DNA of 64,000 nt from Alphaproteobacteria bacterium (GTDB lineage Bacteria; Pseudomonadota; Alphaproteobacteria; Reyranellales; Reyranellaceae), in contig JAFKFL010000018.1 in assembly GCA_017308235.1 (NCBI GenBank), positions 119,709 through 183,708 of the forward strand, written 5' to 3'. The position numbers and the translations under genes are program-made. The notes beneath the pieces are model-generated. The model was not told where the DNA came from, searched no databases, and saw only the letters and a program-made list of their open reading frames with translations. Numbering within the stretch: the stretch's first letter is position 1; each line of letters begins with the position of its first letter. Below, piece by piece: positions 36,353 through 44,151 of the stretch.

Positions 36353-36448
36353 GTGTCATCCCGAGGCTATAGGCCGAGGGATCTTTCCTGACTTGGAAAG
36401 ATCCCTCGCTTTAGCGCGCGGGTTACCGCGCGCGACTCGGGATGACAC
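36353..36448. repeat. Long intergenic palindrome, family A (with nested hairpin)
   Basis: GTGTCATC at 36353-36360 and GATGACAC at 36441-36448 bound an inverted repeat whose inner arms are CGAGGGATCTTTC and GAAAGATCCCTCG. The right arm carries an extra GC-rich hairpin (GCGCGCGGGTTACCGCGCGC) not present in the 15801 copy. It ends 7 bases before the stop of the binding-protein gene, within a polycistronic unit. Confidence 0.82.
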
Positions 36449-36454
36449 CATCGA

Positions 36455-37516
36455 TTAGCCTTTCAGAATCTTCGTCACGCGGGCGTCGATGTCGTCCTTG
36501 CGGGCGTTGTACCATTTCCAGTCGGGCTGGATCAGGGTCGCGACCTTCTCGGGCGTGGTGAGAAGCTTGGCGTCGTACTTGGCCTCGAGCTTCACCTTCT
36601 TGTTCGCCGGCGAATACCACACACCCTCGGCCAGGAGCTTCTGCACATCGGGCCGCAGCATGTAGTCGATATAGGCGAAGGCCAGTTCCTTCACCTTGGA
36701 GCCCGGTGCGACGTTCAGCACCTGCTCCAGCGCCATCACGCCCTCGCTCGGGCTGCAGAAATCGACCGGCTGGCGATTCGCCCCTTCATAGCGGTAGACG
36801 CCGGAATCGTGGATGACGCCTTCGACCACTTCAGCCGACAGCAGCATCTTTTCCATCTGGCCAGTGAAGTCGACCAGCTTGATGGGCTTCAGTTGCTCCA
36901 GCGCCTTGTAGGCAGCATCGAGATCCTGCAGGCCTTTGCCGTAGATCTTGCCCAGCATCATGAGATGGCATTGGCCGAGGCTGTTGACCGGAATGAGGTA
37001 GCCGCCGCGGGCACCCGCGAGCTTGGGATCCGCCAGGTCCTTCCATGACTTGGGCGGCGTGATGTCCTTGTCGGTGCGATAACCAAGCCCGATCGCCGAC
37101 GTGAAGATCGAGACACCCACGATCTTGTCGCTCACGGCATAAGGATAGACGTCGGCGACGTTCGGCACTTCCTTGGCCGTGATCTTGTCCATCACCAACC
37201 CGTCGACGACGGCGAGCCACTGCTCGTTCGAGTTGGTGTGCAGCACGTCGTAAAGCGGATCGTTCTTGGGGCTGACCTGCAATTTCGGGACAAATGGAAA
37301 CGCCTGGTCGGCGGAGACGGTGCAACCGTGCTCCTTCTCGAAGGCCGGCAGGACCGTGGCCTTCATGATGTCGCCCCACTTGCCGCCCCAAGTCGTGATC
37401 TTGAGCGTCTTGGTCTCGGCATGGAGGATCGAAGGCGCACCGAACGACGCTGCGGCGGCCAGGCCGGCGCTTGTCCGGAGCAGGCCCCGTCGTGAAAACG
37501 GATGGCGTGTGGTCAT
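36455..37516 (-). CDS. ABC transporter substrate-binding protein, Tat-exported
   Basis: A 353-residue periplasmic binding protein of the PotD/opine-binding type. The N-terminus has a twin-arginine signal (FSRRGLLRTSAGLAAAASFGAPSILHA), then LKITTWGGKWGDIMKATVLPAFEKEHGC and IGLGYRTDKDITPPKSWKDLADPKLAG typical of the family. It captures an unknown, probably small amine-containing or heterocyclic solute for the adjacent permeases. A palindrome lies between it and the ATPase gene, possibly giving it a more stable mRNA segment. Confidence 0.92.
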   Translation of the reverse strand: MTTRHPFSRRGLLRTSAGLAAAASFGAPSILHAETKTLKITTWGGKWGDIMKATVLPAFEKEHGCTVSADQAFPFVPKLQVSPKNDPLYDVLHTNSNEQWLAVVDGLVMDKITAKEVPNVADVYPYAVSDKIVGVSIFTSAIGLGYRTDKDITPPKSWKDLADPKLAGARGGYLIPVNSLGQCHLMMLGKIYGKGLQDLDAAYKALEQLKPIKLVDFTGQMEKMLLSAEVVEGVIHDSGVYRYEGANRQPVDFCSPSEGVMALEQVLNVAPGSKVKELAFAYIDYMLRPDVQKLLAEGVWYSPANKKVKLEAKYDAKLLTTPEKVATLIQPDWKWYNARKDDIDARVTKILKG

Positions 37517-37539
37517 GGTCGAAGTCTCCCGTTTGACTT

Positions 37540-38355
37540 TCAGAGTTTAACGTAGGCCTTGAGGCCGATCAGCCTTTCCAGCACCAGCACCACGGCCAGT
37601 GCCAGCAAGATCGAGACCATCGAGGCCGCCGCGATGGCGCCGTCGAGGTCGAATTTCATGTAGTTGAACAGGACCACTGGCAAGGTTTCGCCTTTCGGCA
37701 CCACCAGGAAAAGCGAGACCGGGAACTGGTCGAACGACACGATAAAAGCAAAGACGCCGCCCGCGAACACGCCGGGCTGGATCAGCGGCAGGGTGACCTC
37801 GAAGAAGACGCGGACCGGGCTGGCGCCCAGCACCGACGCAGCTTCCTCGATGCGCCGGTCGAAATTATGCAGGACGGCCAGGGTCGTGCGCAGCACATAG
37901 GGCACCGCGATCAGCGTATGGGCCATGATCAGGCCCCACACCGGCCGGCCAATGCCTGAGAGAAGGTAGCTCTGGAATAGCGCCAGGCCGGTCAGGATCG
38001 CCGGCAACATCAGGGGCGACATGAAGAAGGCGGTGAGAAAGGCCCGCCCCGGCAGGTGGCCGCGTGCCAGTGCCAGCGCGCAGGCCCCGCCGATCACGAC
38101 CGACAGCACCAGTACACAAGCGGCGATCCAGAGCGAGAGCCACAGGGAGCGCATGAAGTCGCCCGTCTCGAAGAATTTTACGAACCAGCGCAGGGTGACG
38201 CCGACCGGCGGGAAGGAGATGTAGGGCGTCGGATTGAGCGCAAACACCAGCACGATGGCGATCGGTGCCAGCAGGAAAGCAAGCAACAGGAGATTGAGGC
38301 CAAGGTAGGCGGTCTTGCCCAGGTCGAACGGCTGCTTGTTCAGGGGAGTGCTCAT
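37540..38355 (-). CDS. ABC transporter permease (PotC-like)
   Basis: This 271-residue inner-membrane permease has six helices and the cytoplasmic EAA loop RIEEAASVLGASPVRVFFEVTLPLIQPGV that docks the ATPase. PotC-like order and length are normal. Its ATG overlaps the stop of the partner permease (ATGA). It is followed by the binding-protein gene after 23 bases. Confidence 0.93.
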   Translation of the reverse strand: MSTPLNKQPFDLGKTAYLGLNLLLLAFLLAPIAIVLVFALNPTPYISFPPVGVTLRWFVKFFETGDFMRSLWLSLWIAACVLVLSVVIGGACALALARGHLPGRAFLTAFFMSPLMLPAILTGLALFQSYLLSGIGRPVWGLIMAHTLIAVPYVLRTTLAVLHNFDRRIEEAASVLGASPVRVFFEVTLPLIQPGVFAGGVFAFIVSFDQFPVSLFLVVPKGETLPVVLFNYMKFDLDGAIAAASMVSILLALAVVLVLERLIGLKAYVKL

Positions 38356-39233
38356 GCCAGGCCCTGCTCGCCCGCGACGCGCGCCAGGATGCGGTTGTAG
38401 GCGACCACGATCACGAGGCTCACCGTCAGCAGGATCACGCCCAGGGCGCCGGCGAAGCCCGGATTGAAACTGGTGCCGACCTGCTGGGCGATCAACATCG
38501 GCAGGGTGAGCACATTCGTTCCGCCCATCAGGGACGGCGTCACATAGGCGCTGATCGAGAGCGCGAACACCAGCAGGGAACCGGCAAGGATTCCCGGCAG
38601 GCTGAGCGGCAGGGTGACCTCGGCGAAGGCGCGCAGGCGGCCGGCGCCCAGGCTGCGCGCCGCCTGCTCGAGCCGCTGGTCGATGCGGCCGATCACGCCG
38701 ATCAAGGTCAGCACCATGAACGGCACGTAGATATGGACCAGCGCCACCACCGTGCCGAACTCGTTGTACATCAGCGGCAGTGGCTTATCGATCAGGCCCC
38801 AAGAGATCAGCGTGGTGTTGATCACGCCCTTGTCCTGCAGGATCGTCATCCAGGCGAAGGTGCGCACGACGATGCCGGTGAGGAGCGGCGTGATCACCGC
38901 CATCAGCGCCAGCGCATGGCCGAGCCGCGACTGCATGCGGGCCATCCAGTGGGCCAGCGGATAGCCTATTAATAGCGAGACGGCGGTGGTGACGAGGCCG
39001 ATGCGCAATGTCTCCCACAGCGCGTCGTGGAAGATGCCGGCGTTGTCCTCGATGAAGCGCTGGTAGTGCCGCGTCGTCAGCACGGCGTTGGGATTGCTGA
39101 TCGGGTTGGACGAGAAGAATGACATCGCCACCATGACGGCGAACGGCAGCACGAAGAACAGCACGAACAGCAGCAGCGCCGGCGCGATCAACCAGGCAAT
39201 CGGCGACGGGCGGCGGGCAACGACGGCAGGCAT
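38352..39233 (-). CDS. ABC transporter permease (PotB-like)
   Basis: This 293-residue permease opens the transporter operon. It shows PotB-like features: IAWLIAPALLLFVLFFVLPFAVMVAMSFF at the N-terminus, PLLTGIVVRTFAWMTIL, and the EAA loop RLEQAARSLGAGRLRAFAEVTLPLSLPGI. I chose the ATG at 39233. The frame begins at a TTG at 39284 close to the sox genes and adds a polar stretch. The promoter must lie in the 73-base gap to the DsrE gene or upstream in sox. Confidence 0.92.
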   Translation of the reverse strand: MPAVVARRPSPIAWLIAPALLLFVLFFVLPFAVMVAMSFFSSNPISNPNAVLTTRHYQRFIEDNAGIFHDALWETLRIGLVTTAVSLLIGYPLAHWMARMQSRLGHALALMAVITPLLTGIVVRTFAWMTILQDKGVINTTLISWGLIDKPLPLMYNEFGTVVALVHIYVPFMVLTLIGVIGRIDQRLEQAARSLGAGRLRAFAEVTLPLSLPGILAGSLLVFALSISAYVTPSLMGGTNVLTLPMLIAQQVGTSFNPGFAGALGVILLTVSLVIVVAYNRILARVAGEQGLA

Positions 39234-39306
39234 GCGGCTGCCATCGTGGCGCAAGCCGACGCTCTGGTCCACGCCGGAGGGCAACTTGGCACAGGGGCGC
39301 TTTCTA

Positions 39307-39753
39307 TCAGGGCCGCAGGATCGTCCAACCCTGCTCGTTGAGCTCGATCAGTTGGATGACGCCGGACGGAACCACCTTGGCCGAGGCGAAGAGCGGGATC
39401 TCCTCCGGCTTCTTGCCTTCCTTCTTTGCCATGTTTTCACGCGTGTTGGCGCAGGCCTCGAAGCTGAGTTCAGGCAGGCTTTCGGACATCGACTTCAGCC
39501 GAGCCAGCACCGGCGAGCGGTCGGTCCGCAGCATGTTCAAGCCGGCATTGAAGGCGACGATGCGAAGCTCGACCTCCTCGCCCTTCTGCCCATAGTAGCG
39601 CGCGACATTGGCCGCGACGTTCAGGACGGCGGTCATCTTGTCCGGCGAGTCGTCGCTGATCTGCAGCGCCAGTTGATGCGGCTTGCCGCCGGCCAGCGCG
39701 GGCGTAGCCAACAGCGCAAGCGGCAGGGCCATCAGGAACCATCGGCGTTGCAT
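39307..39753 (-). CDS. Exported DsrE-like sulfur-relay protein
   Basis: A 148-residue protein with a cleavable Sec signal (MQRRWFLMALPLALLATPALA) and a DsrE/DsrF-like domain (HQLALQISDDSPDKMTAVLNVAANVARYYGQKGEEVELRIVAFNAGLNMLRT). One cysteine (FEACANTREN) sits where DsrE-type proteins bind a sulfur atom. The start follows GAGGAAG, 11 bases after soxB. A periplasmic sulfur-binding role beside the Sox multienzyme system is inferred. Confidence 0.83.
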   Translation of the reverse strand: MQRRWFLMALPLALLATPALAGGKPHQLALQISDDSPDKMTAVLNVAANVARYYGQKGEEVELRIVAFNAGLNMLRTDRSPVLARLKSMSESLPELSFEACANTRENMAKKEGKKPEEIPLFASAKVVPSGVIQLIELNEQGWTILRP

Positions 39754-39764
39754 CGCTTCCTCCG

Positions 39765-41471
39765 TCAGACAGGCTGGTAGCCGGCGGGGTCAGCGTCCAC
39801 GACCTTCACGTGTCGATTGGGCTCGAGCCGCACTCGCTTGATGTTCTGGATGTACTTGCTCACCACGTCGTATACGGCAGGCCCCTCGGTTGCCTCATTG
39901 ATCGAGGCCCAGCCGCTCACCGTGTATTTCCTGTCGGCATCGATCTTCTCGCCGGTGCGCAGCAGCACCATGTCGGAGATGCGCTGGCCCACGGGCTTGG
40001 CGATCTCGATCGTGTAGGCAAGGCCGCCGGCACGCACCATGTCGCCGCCCTGCTGATAGTAGGGGTCGGGATTGAAGAGATTGTCGGCCACGTCCTCCAG
40101 AACCGCCTTGAGCTGGGCACCGGTCATCTCGCTACGATAGGCGGCGGGATAGGTGATGGCGGTCTGGTTGAAGAGGTCGTCGCCGCGGATCTCCTGTTCC
40201 GGCAGCAGGCTCGCGCCGAAGCGGAAGCCGGGCGACAAGGCGATCTCGACGTCGCGTTCCTTGAGGAGCGCCTGGCAGATGAGATCGTCGAACGTGCCGT
40301 TGAAGTTGCCGCGGCGGTAGAGGAGCGATTCGGTGTGGCCCAGCACCTTGCCGAGCGTCTCGTCATGCGGCAGCCGCACCTCGCGGATCATCGCGGCAAT
40401 GTCAGGATCGGGCGCGATGACATCGGCCAGGACCGGGATCAGCCTGAAGGCATAGCTCTGGATGCGCTTGTCGCGGACCTCGAGGTCGAGCCGTGCCAGG
40501 AACTTGCCGTGACTGCCCGCGGCGATCAGAAGCGTCTCGCCGACCTTGACCGGCATCGGCAGCGCATCGTGCGTATGGCCGGTCAGGATGACGTCGATCC
40601 CCTTGATGCGGCTCGCGAGCTTGCGGTCGACGTCGAAGCCGTTGTGGCTCAGCAGGACGACAAGATCGACGCCGTCGGCCCGAAGCTTGGCGACGTGGCC
40701 TGCCAGTTTCTCTTCCTCGATGCCGAACGACCAGTCGGGGATCAGGTATTTGGGATTGGCGATCGGCGTGTAAGGAAAGGCCTGGCCGATCACGCCGATG
40801 CGCAACCCGCCGCGCTCGAACACGGTCGAGGGCTGGAACACCGGATCGCCCCAGGTGGAATCGGTCACGTTGGCGGCGAGGAACGGGAACTCGAGCTGCT
40901 TGATCAGCTCCTGCACGCGGTCGGCGCCGAGGGTGAATTCCCAATGCGCGGTCATGGCATCGACCTTGAGCGCATTCATCAGGCGCACCATGTCGGCGCC
41001 CTTGTTCTGGAGCGCCGTGTAGCTCCCCTGCCAGGTGTCGCCGCCGTCGAGCAGCAGCACCTTGCCCGGACGTTCCGCGCGGACCGCGTTGATTAGGGTC
41101 GCCAGCCGATCGAGGCCGCCCATGCGACCAAAGTCCAGCGCAAGGGTGTCGAAGTCGGTGTAGGCGAGCGCGTAGGCGTCGTAGCTGCCTGATGCGATCC
41201 CGTAGGCGGACAGGAGCTTGTCGCCCACCAGATGCGGCGGCAGGCCGCGCGCGGCGCCGACGCCGATATTGGCCGAGGGCTCGCGGAAATAGAGCGGCAC
41301 GAGCTGCGCGTGCAGGTCGGTGAAATTCAGCAGCGTCACCTGCCCCTTGGCATCGAACTTCAGGAGGTCGTCCTGCCTGAGCTCGCGGCGTTGCGCGAGG
41401 GACGGTTTCGCAACGGCAAAAGCCGCCGTCGCCGCGGCGGCCTGCAGCAGATCACGCCGGCTGAGACTCAT
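39765..41471 (-). CDS. soxB: Thiosulfohydrolase SoxB
   Basis: This 568-residue periplasmic enzyme of the 5'-nucleotidase/metallophosphoesterase fold has a Tat signal (MSLSRRDLLQAAAATAAFAVAKPSLA). The dimanganese-site motifs are all present: NFTDLHAQ, DGGDTWQGS, VLLSHNGFDVD and TGHTHDALP. SoxB releases sulfate from the sulfonate terminus of thiosulfate bound to SoxY. Full family length. It is the fourth gene of the sox operon, after soxZ. Confidence 0.96.
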   Translation of the reverse strand: MSLSRRDLLQAAAATAAFAVAKPSLAQRRELRQDDLLKFDAKGQVTLLNFTDLHAQLVPLYFREPSANIGVGAARGLPPHLVGDKLLSAYGIASGSYDAYALAYTDFDTLALDFGRMGGLDRLATLINAVRAERPGKVLLLDGGDTWQGSYTALQNKGADMVRLMNALKVDAMTAHWEFTLGADRVQELIKQLEFPFLAANVTDSTWGDPVFQPSTVFERGGLRIGVIGQAFPYTPIANPKYLIPDWSFGIEEEKLAGHVAKLRADGVDLVVLLSHNGFDVDRKLASRIKGIDVILTGHTHDALPMPVKVGETLLIAAGSHGKFLARLDLEVRDKRIQSYAFRLIPVLADVIAPDPDIAAMIREVRLPHDETLGKVLGHTESLLYRRGNFNGTFDDLICQALLKERDVEIALSPGFRFGASLLPEQEIRGDDLFNQTAITYPAAYRSEMTGAQLKAVLEDVADNLFNPDPYYQQGGDMVRAGGLAYTIEIAKPVGQRISDMVLLRTGEKIDADRKYTVSGWASINEATEGPAVYDVVSKYIQNIKRVRLEPNRHVKVVDADPAGYQPV

Positions 41472-41490
41472 ACGTCACCCGAGCGTCGTA

Positions 41491-41820
41491 TCACGCAACG
41501 TCAATCTTGCTCTCGGCCGTCCAGGACTGGTCCTTGTCGTCGGTCCAGGTGAACTTGAGCGTGCCGCTCTCCTCCACGCGCAGGAAGAACGACAGGAAGG
41601 GGTTGGCGGCGATCGCCGGCTCCAGTTTCGCGGTCAGGACCGGCTTGTCGTTGTAGGTCACCTTCATCGTGTTCACGATCAGGCGCGGCACGATCTTGCC
41701 GTCGGCGTCCTTGCGCTGGCCGGTCTCCATCAGATGGGTGATCAGGGTCTTGATCTCGACCACCTCGCCCTTCTTGGCGGTGGTCGGCACGCGCAGGCGC
41801 GGCTTGATGTCGTCGGACAT
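41491..41820 (-). CDS. soxZ: Sulfur carrier complex subunit SoxZ
   Basis: A 109-residue immunoglobulin-like protein (PRLRVPTTAKKGEVVEIKTLITHLMETGQRKDADGKIVPR) that partners SoxY. It has no signal peptide and is normally exported as a complex with Tat-targeted SoxY. The start is set by AGGAG upstream of the ATG at 41820. The longer frame to 41898 overlaps soxY and is not real. It is followed by soxB after 19 bases. Confidence 0.95.
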   Translation of the reverse strand: MSDDIKPRLRVPTTAKKGEVVEIKTLITHLMETGQRKDADGKIVPRLIVNTMKVTYNDKPVLTAKLEPAIAANPFLSFFLRVEESGTLKFTWTDDKDQSWTAESKIDVA

Positions 41821-41833
41821 GGACTTCTCCTGC

Positions 41834-42310
41834 TCAGCCGCCGCAGCCGCCGATGGTGACCTTGACCTCGCGGCTCGCGGTGAAGAGCGATCCGTCATTC
41901 ATCTCCGCCACCGCGACCAACTTCTGGGTCTGCGCGAGACGGGCCCGGAACTGCACCTCGGCCTTGCCGGCGAGTGGCGTGAGTTCCCAGATCATGACGC
42001 CGGGATTGGGATTGCCGTCGGCCGCGACGTAGATCGCCTTCACATAGGACTTTTCGCTCATCTCGCTCTCGACCGAGACCGTCACCGGCACGGCATTGCC
42101 GTTCTCGGCGATCTCCGGCGCCTTCAGCGTGACCTTGCCTTCCTTCGGGCCGTCCTTGGCGCCCTTGATCTGGCCGGCCAGCCATTCCTTGACGCTGTCC
42201 TGTGTCGCCCAGGCATTGCGCGAAGCAATGACCGCGGCGATGGCTCCAGCGGCGGCCCCAGTGGCGGCGAGGAGCGCCGAGCGCCGGTTCAGCAATCCCA
42301 TCCTTGTCAT
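41834..42310 (-). CDS. soxY: Sulfur carrier protein SoxY
   Basis: This 158-residue protein has a Tat signal (LNRRSALLAATGAAAGAIAAVIAS) and the swinging C-terminal arm ending GGCGG, whose cysteine carries the sulfur chain through the Sox cycle. The body (VTLKAPEIAENGNAVPVTVSVES) is the usual SoxY fold. The start ATG at 42310 is preceded by AGGAAGAGAG; 42301 is an alternative. It sits between the SoxXA gene and soxZ, with spacing of 26 and 13 bases. Confidence 0.96.
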   Translation of the reverse strand: MTRMGLLNRRSALLAATGAAAGAIAAVIASRNAWATQDSVKEWLAGQIKGAKDGPKEGKVTLKAPEIAENGNAVPVTVSVESEMSEKSYVKAIYVAADGNPNPGVMIWELTPLAGKAEVQFRARLAQTQKLVAVAEMNDGSLFTASREVKVTIGGCGG

Positions 42311-42336
42311 CAAGTTCTCTCTTCCTGTCCCGCCGC

Positions 42337-43557
42337 CTAATGCCGGATGTTGGGGGCGGCGAGTTTCTGCCCCTCGTTCACTTTGCGCAAATAAAGCTCC
42401 AGCTCGCCGTATTCAACCGCATCGGGCGGCAGCTCATTGGCGCGCACCTGGACGTTGCACCACTGGAAGCGTTTGCGGATATCCCAAATCTCGTTGCGGC
42501 TGGTGCGCCACACGGGGAAGTGATCAAACTGCCCCTTCGGTTCGCCAAGCCATTGACCGCGCAGCCATTTGTTGGCCGCCTGGCCGTGGCAGTCGGTGCA
42601 GGCGAAGTCGAACTGGCCAACCTTGAACTGGGAGAGCTTCACGCCGCGTTCGTAGGCGGCCTGGGCCTCGGGCGTGGACAGGTCGACCTTGATGGCCTCG
42701 CCGTTCGCCAAACTGTGCAGATAGACCGACAAGTCGATATTCGCCGCTGTTTCCATCAGATAGTCGGCATCCATCGTGGCCTTGGCATGGCGGGCGATGA
42801 ACTCTTCCGCGCCCAGGACCTTCTTGAGCCGCGGCTCCCACTTGGGCATCTCGACCGCCCAGCGCTTGAAGCTGGCCTCGGGCGTTGCATGGCAGGTGAT
42901 GCAGGCCTTTCCATTCGGTCCCACCTTTTTGAACAGGTTGGCGCCGGTCTCGATGTGATCTGCCGCTGGATTGACGAACGGATCGAGATAGTCGCGATCC
43001 TCGACCGGGCGCGGCCGCTTTGCCGGATCGTCGAGCGGATCGGCGAATTTGGCCGGCGTCTTCAGCGTCTTGAGAAAGGCCACGATGTCTCGGATCTCGG
43101 CCTCGTTATAGAAGCCGTGCTTGCCCCAGGGCGGCATCACCGAGTTCGCATTGTAGACTCGGGGATCGACGATGTAGTTGAAGAGCCACTGGTCGGTGCG
43201 GCCTGTATTCCCGATCTCCGACAGGTCCGGCCCGACATTGCCGGGCGTCTCTGCCGTTGCCGGTCCCATGACATGACAGGCAAGACAGCCGCCGCCACGA
43301 CTGCGGTCGAAGGCGAGCTTTTGCCCTTTGACCGGATCGCCAACGATTTCACCGACCGCGATCTCCGCGCCATGGGCGGGAGTCGCCTTGGGATTTGCCA
43401 AGGTATTGAAATTGTCCCAGTGCGTAGGGTTCCAACCACGGTAACGCTGCCAAGGTTGCGGCGACGCGGGGCCGTCGACCTGCAAAGGGGCGGGCTGTTG
43501 GGCAAGGACCGAGGCTGCGAACAAACTCAGCGCAAAACCAAGGAAGACCGCTTTCAT
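42337..43557 (-). CDS. soxXA: SoxX-SoxA fusion cytochrome c
   Basis: One 406-residue polypeptide carries both subunits of SoxAX. After a Sec signal (1-19) comes a SoxX half with haem site CLACH (91-95) and distal ligand region VMPPWG (Met141). After a ~35-residue linker the SoxA half has haem sites CITCH (219-223) and CTDCH (320-324) and the characteristic ligand/active cysteine in RFQWCNVQVRA (Cys367). SoxAX joins thiosulfate to the SoxY cysteine in the periplasm. It is in-frame without stop or shift; the start follows GGGAG. In most sox clusters soxX and soxA are separate genes, so the fusion is unusual. Confidence 0.93.
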   Translation of the reverse strand: MKAVFLGFALSLFAASVLAQQPAPLQVDGPASPQPWQRYRGWNPTHWDNFNTLANPKATPAHGAEIAVGEIVGDPVKGQKLAFDRSRGGGCLACHVMGPATAETPGNVGPDLSEIGNTGRTDQWLFNYIVDPRVYNANSVMPPWGKHGFYNEAEIRDIVAFLKTLKTPAKFADPLDDPAKRPRPVEDRDYLDPFVNPAADHIETGANLFKKVGPNGKACITCHATPEASFKRWAVEMPKWEPRLKKVLGAEEFIARHAKATMDADYLMETAANIDLSVYLHSLANGEAIKVDLSTPEAQAAYERGVKLSQFKVGQFDFACTDCHGQAANKWLRGQWLGEPKGQFDHFPVWRTSRNEIWDIRKRFQWCNVQVRANELPPDAVEYGELELYLRKVNEGQKLAAPNIRH

Positions 43558-43640
43558 CCGCTCCCGCCGTCCTTTTCATCTCTCCGGCAGCGGGACATGA
43601 CCGAGGCACGGTGGAGATTCAAGTGGAATCACCCGAGCAG

Positions 43641-43669
43641 CAAAGGTCCCTCATTGCAGTCGGAGTGAC
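43641..43669. repeat. Solo arm of palindrome family A
   Basis: CAAAGGTCCCTC followed by a diverged tail ending CGGAGTGAC matches one arm of the 15801 element at most positions. The inverted partner arm is missing. It lies between the Zn-ribbon gene and the soxXA start, apparently a decayed copy. Confidence 0.6.
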
Positions 43670-43719
43670 GGCACTATTTTCTGCGAAGGGCAGGTGTTGC
43701 GGAAGAAAAATCCGCTCGG

Positions 43720-44151
43720 TCAGGCGGCAACGAAATAAGGTAGCGTCACATCCTTGGTCACCGGCTCGAACGCCAGCCGCACCGGAGCGCCGATCTTCAG
43801 TGTGCCCTCGGCCATACCGCGCAACGGTGCATTCACCCGTACGCCGGCCTCCATGTCGACCAGCGCGACCACATAGGGCGCCATCGACTTGAAGAAAAAA
43901 TTGAACGGGTGATGGCAGACGGTCCAGCTATGGATGCGGCCGGCGAGCGGCGCCTCCCGCCAGGTGCTTTCCATCGAGAAGCAATGCGGACAAATCGGTC
44001 GAGGATAATGCCGCGCCTTTTCGCACTTCGCACAATGCTGGAGTATAAGGCGACCTTCGCGCAGGCCGTCCCAGTAAGGCTGGCTCTCGCGCGTCGGCGT
44101 CGGCAGCGGCCGTTCGGGCGCCGGCGGAGTCGAGGTGGGTGCCGTACTCAT
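43720..44151 (-). CDS. Zn-ribbon/OB-fold (DUF35) partner of thiolase
   Basis: A 143-residue protein with a rubredoxin-like zinc ribbon (CAKCEKARHYPRPICPHC: four cysteines) followed by an OB fold (GRIHSWTVCHHPFNFFFKSMAPYVVALVDME). Such proteins bind CoA or lipid substrates and pair with SCP2-type thiolases in sterol or fatty-acid metabolism. Its ATG overlaps the thiolase stop (ATGA), supporting a complex. A helper role for the adjacent thiolase is inferred. Confidence 0.9.
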   Translation of the reverse strand: MSTAPTSTPPAPERPLPTPTRESQPYWDGLREGRLILQHCAKCEKARHYPRPICPHCFSMESTWREAPLAGRIHSWTVCHHPFNFFFKSMAPYVVALVDMEAGVRVNAPLRGMAEGTLKIGAPVRLAFEPVTKDVTLPYFVAA

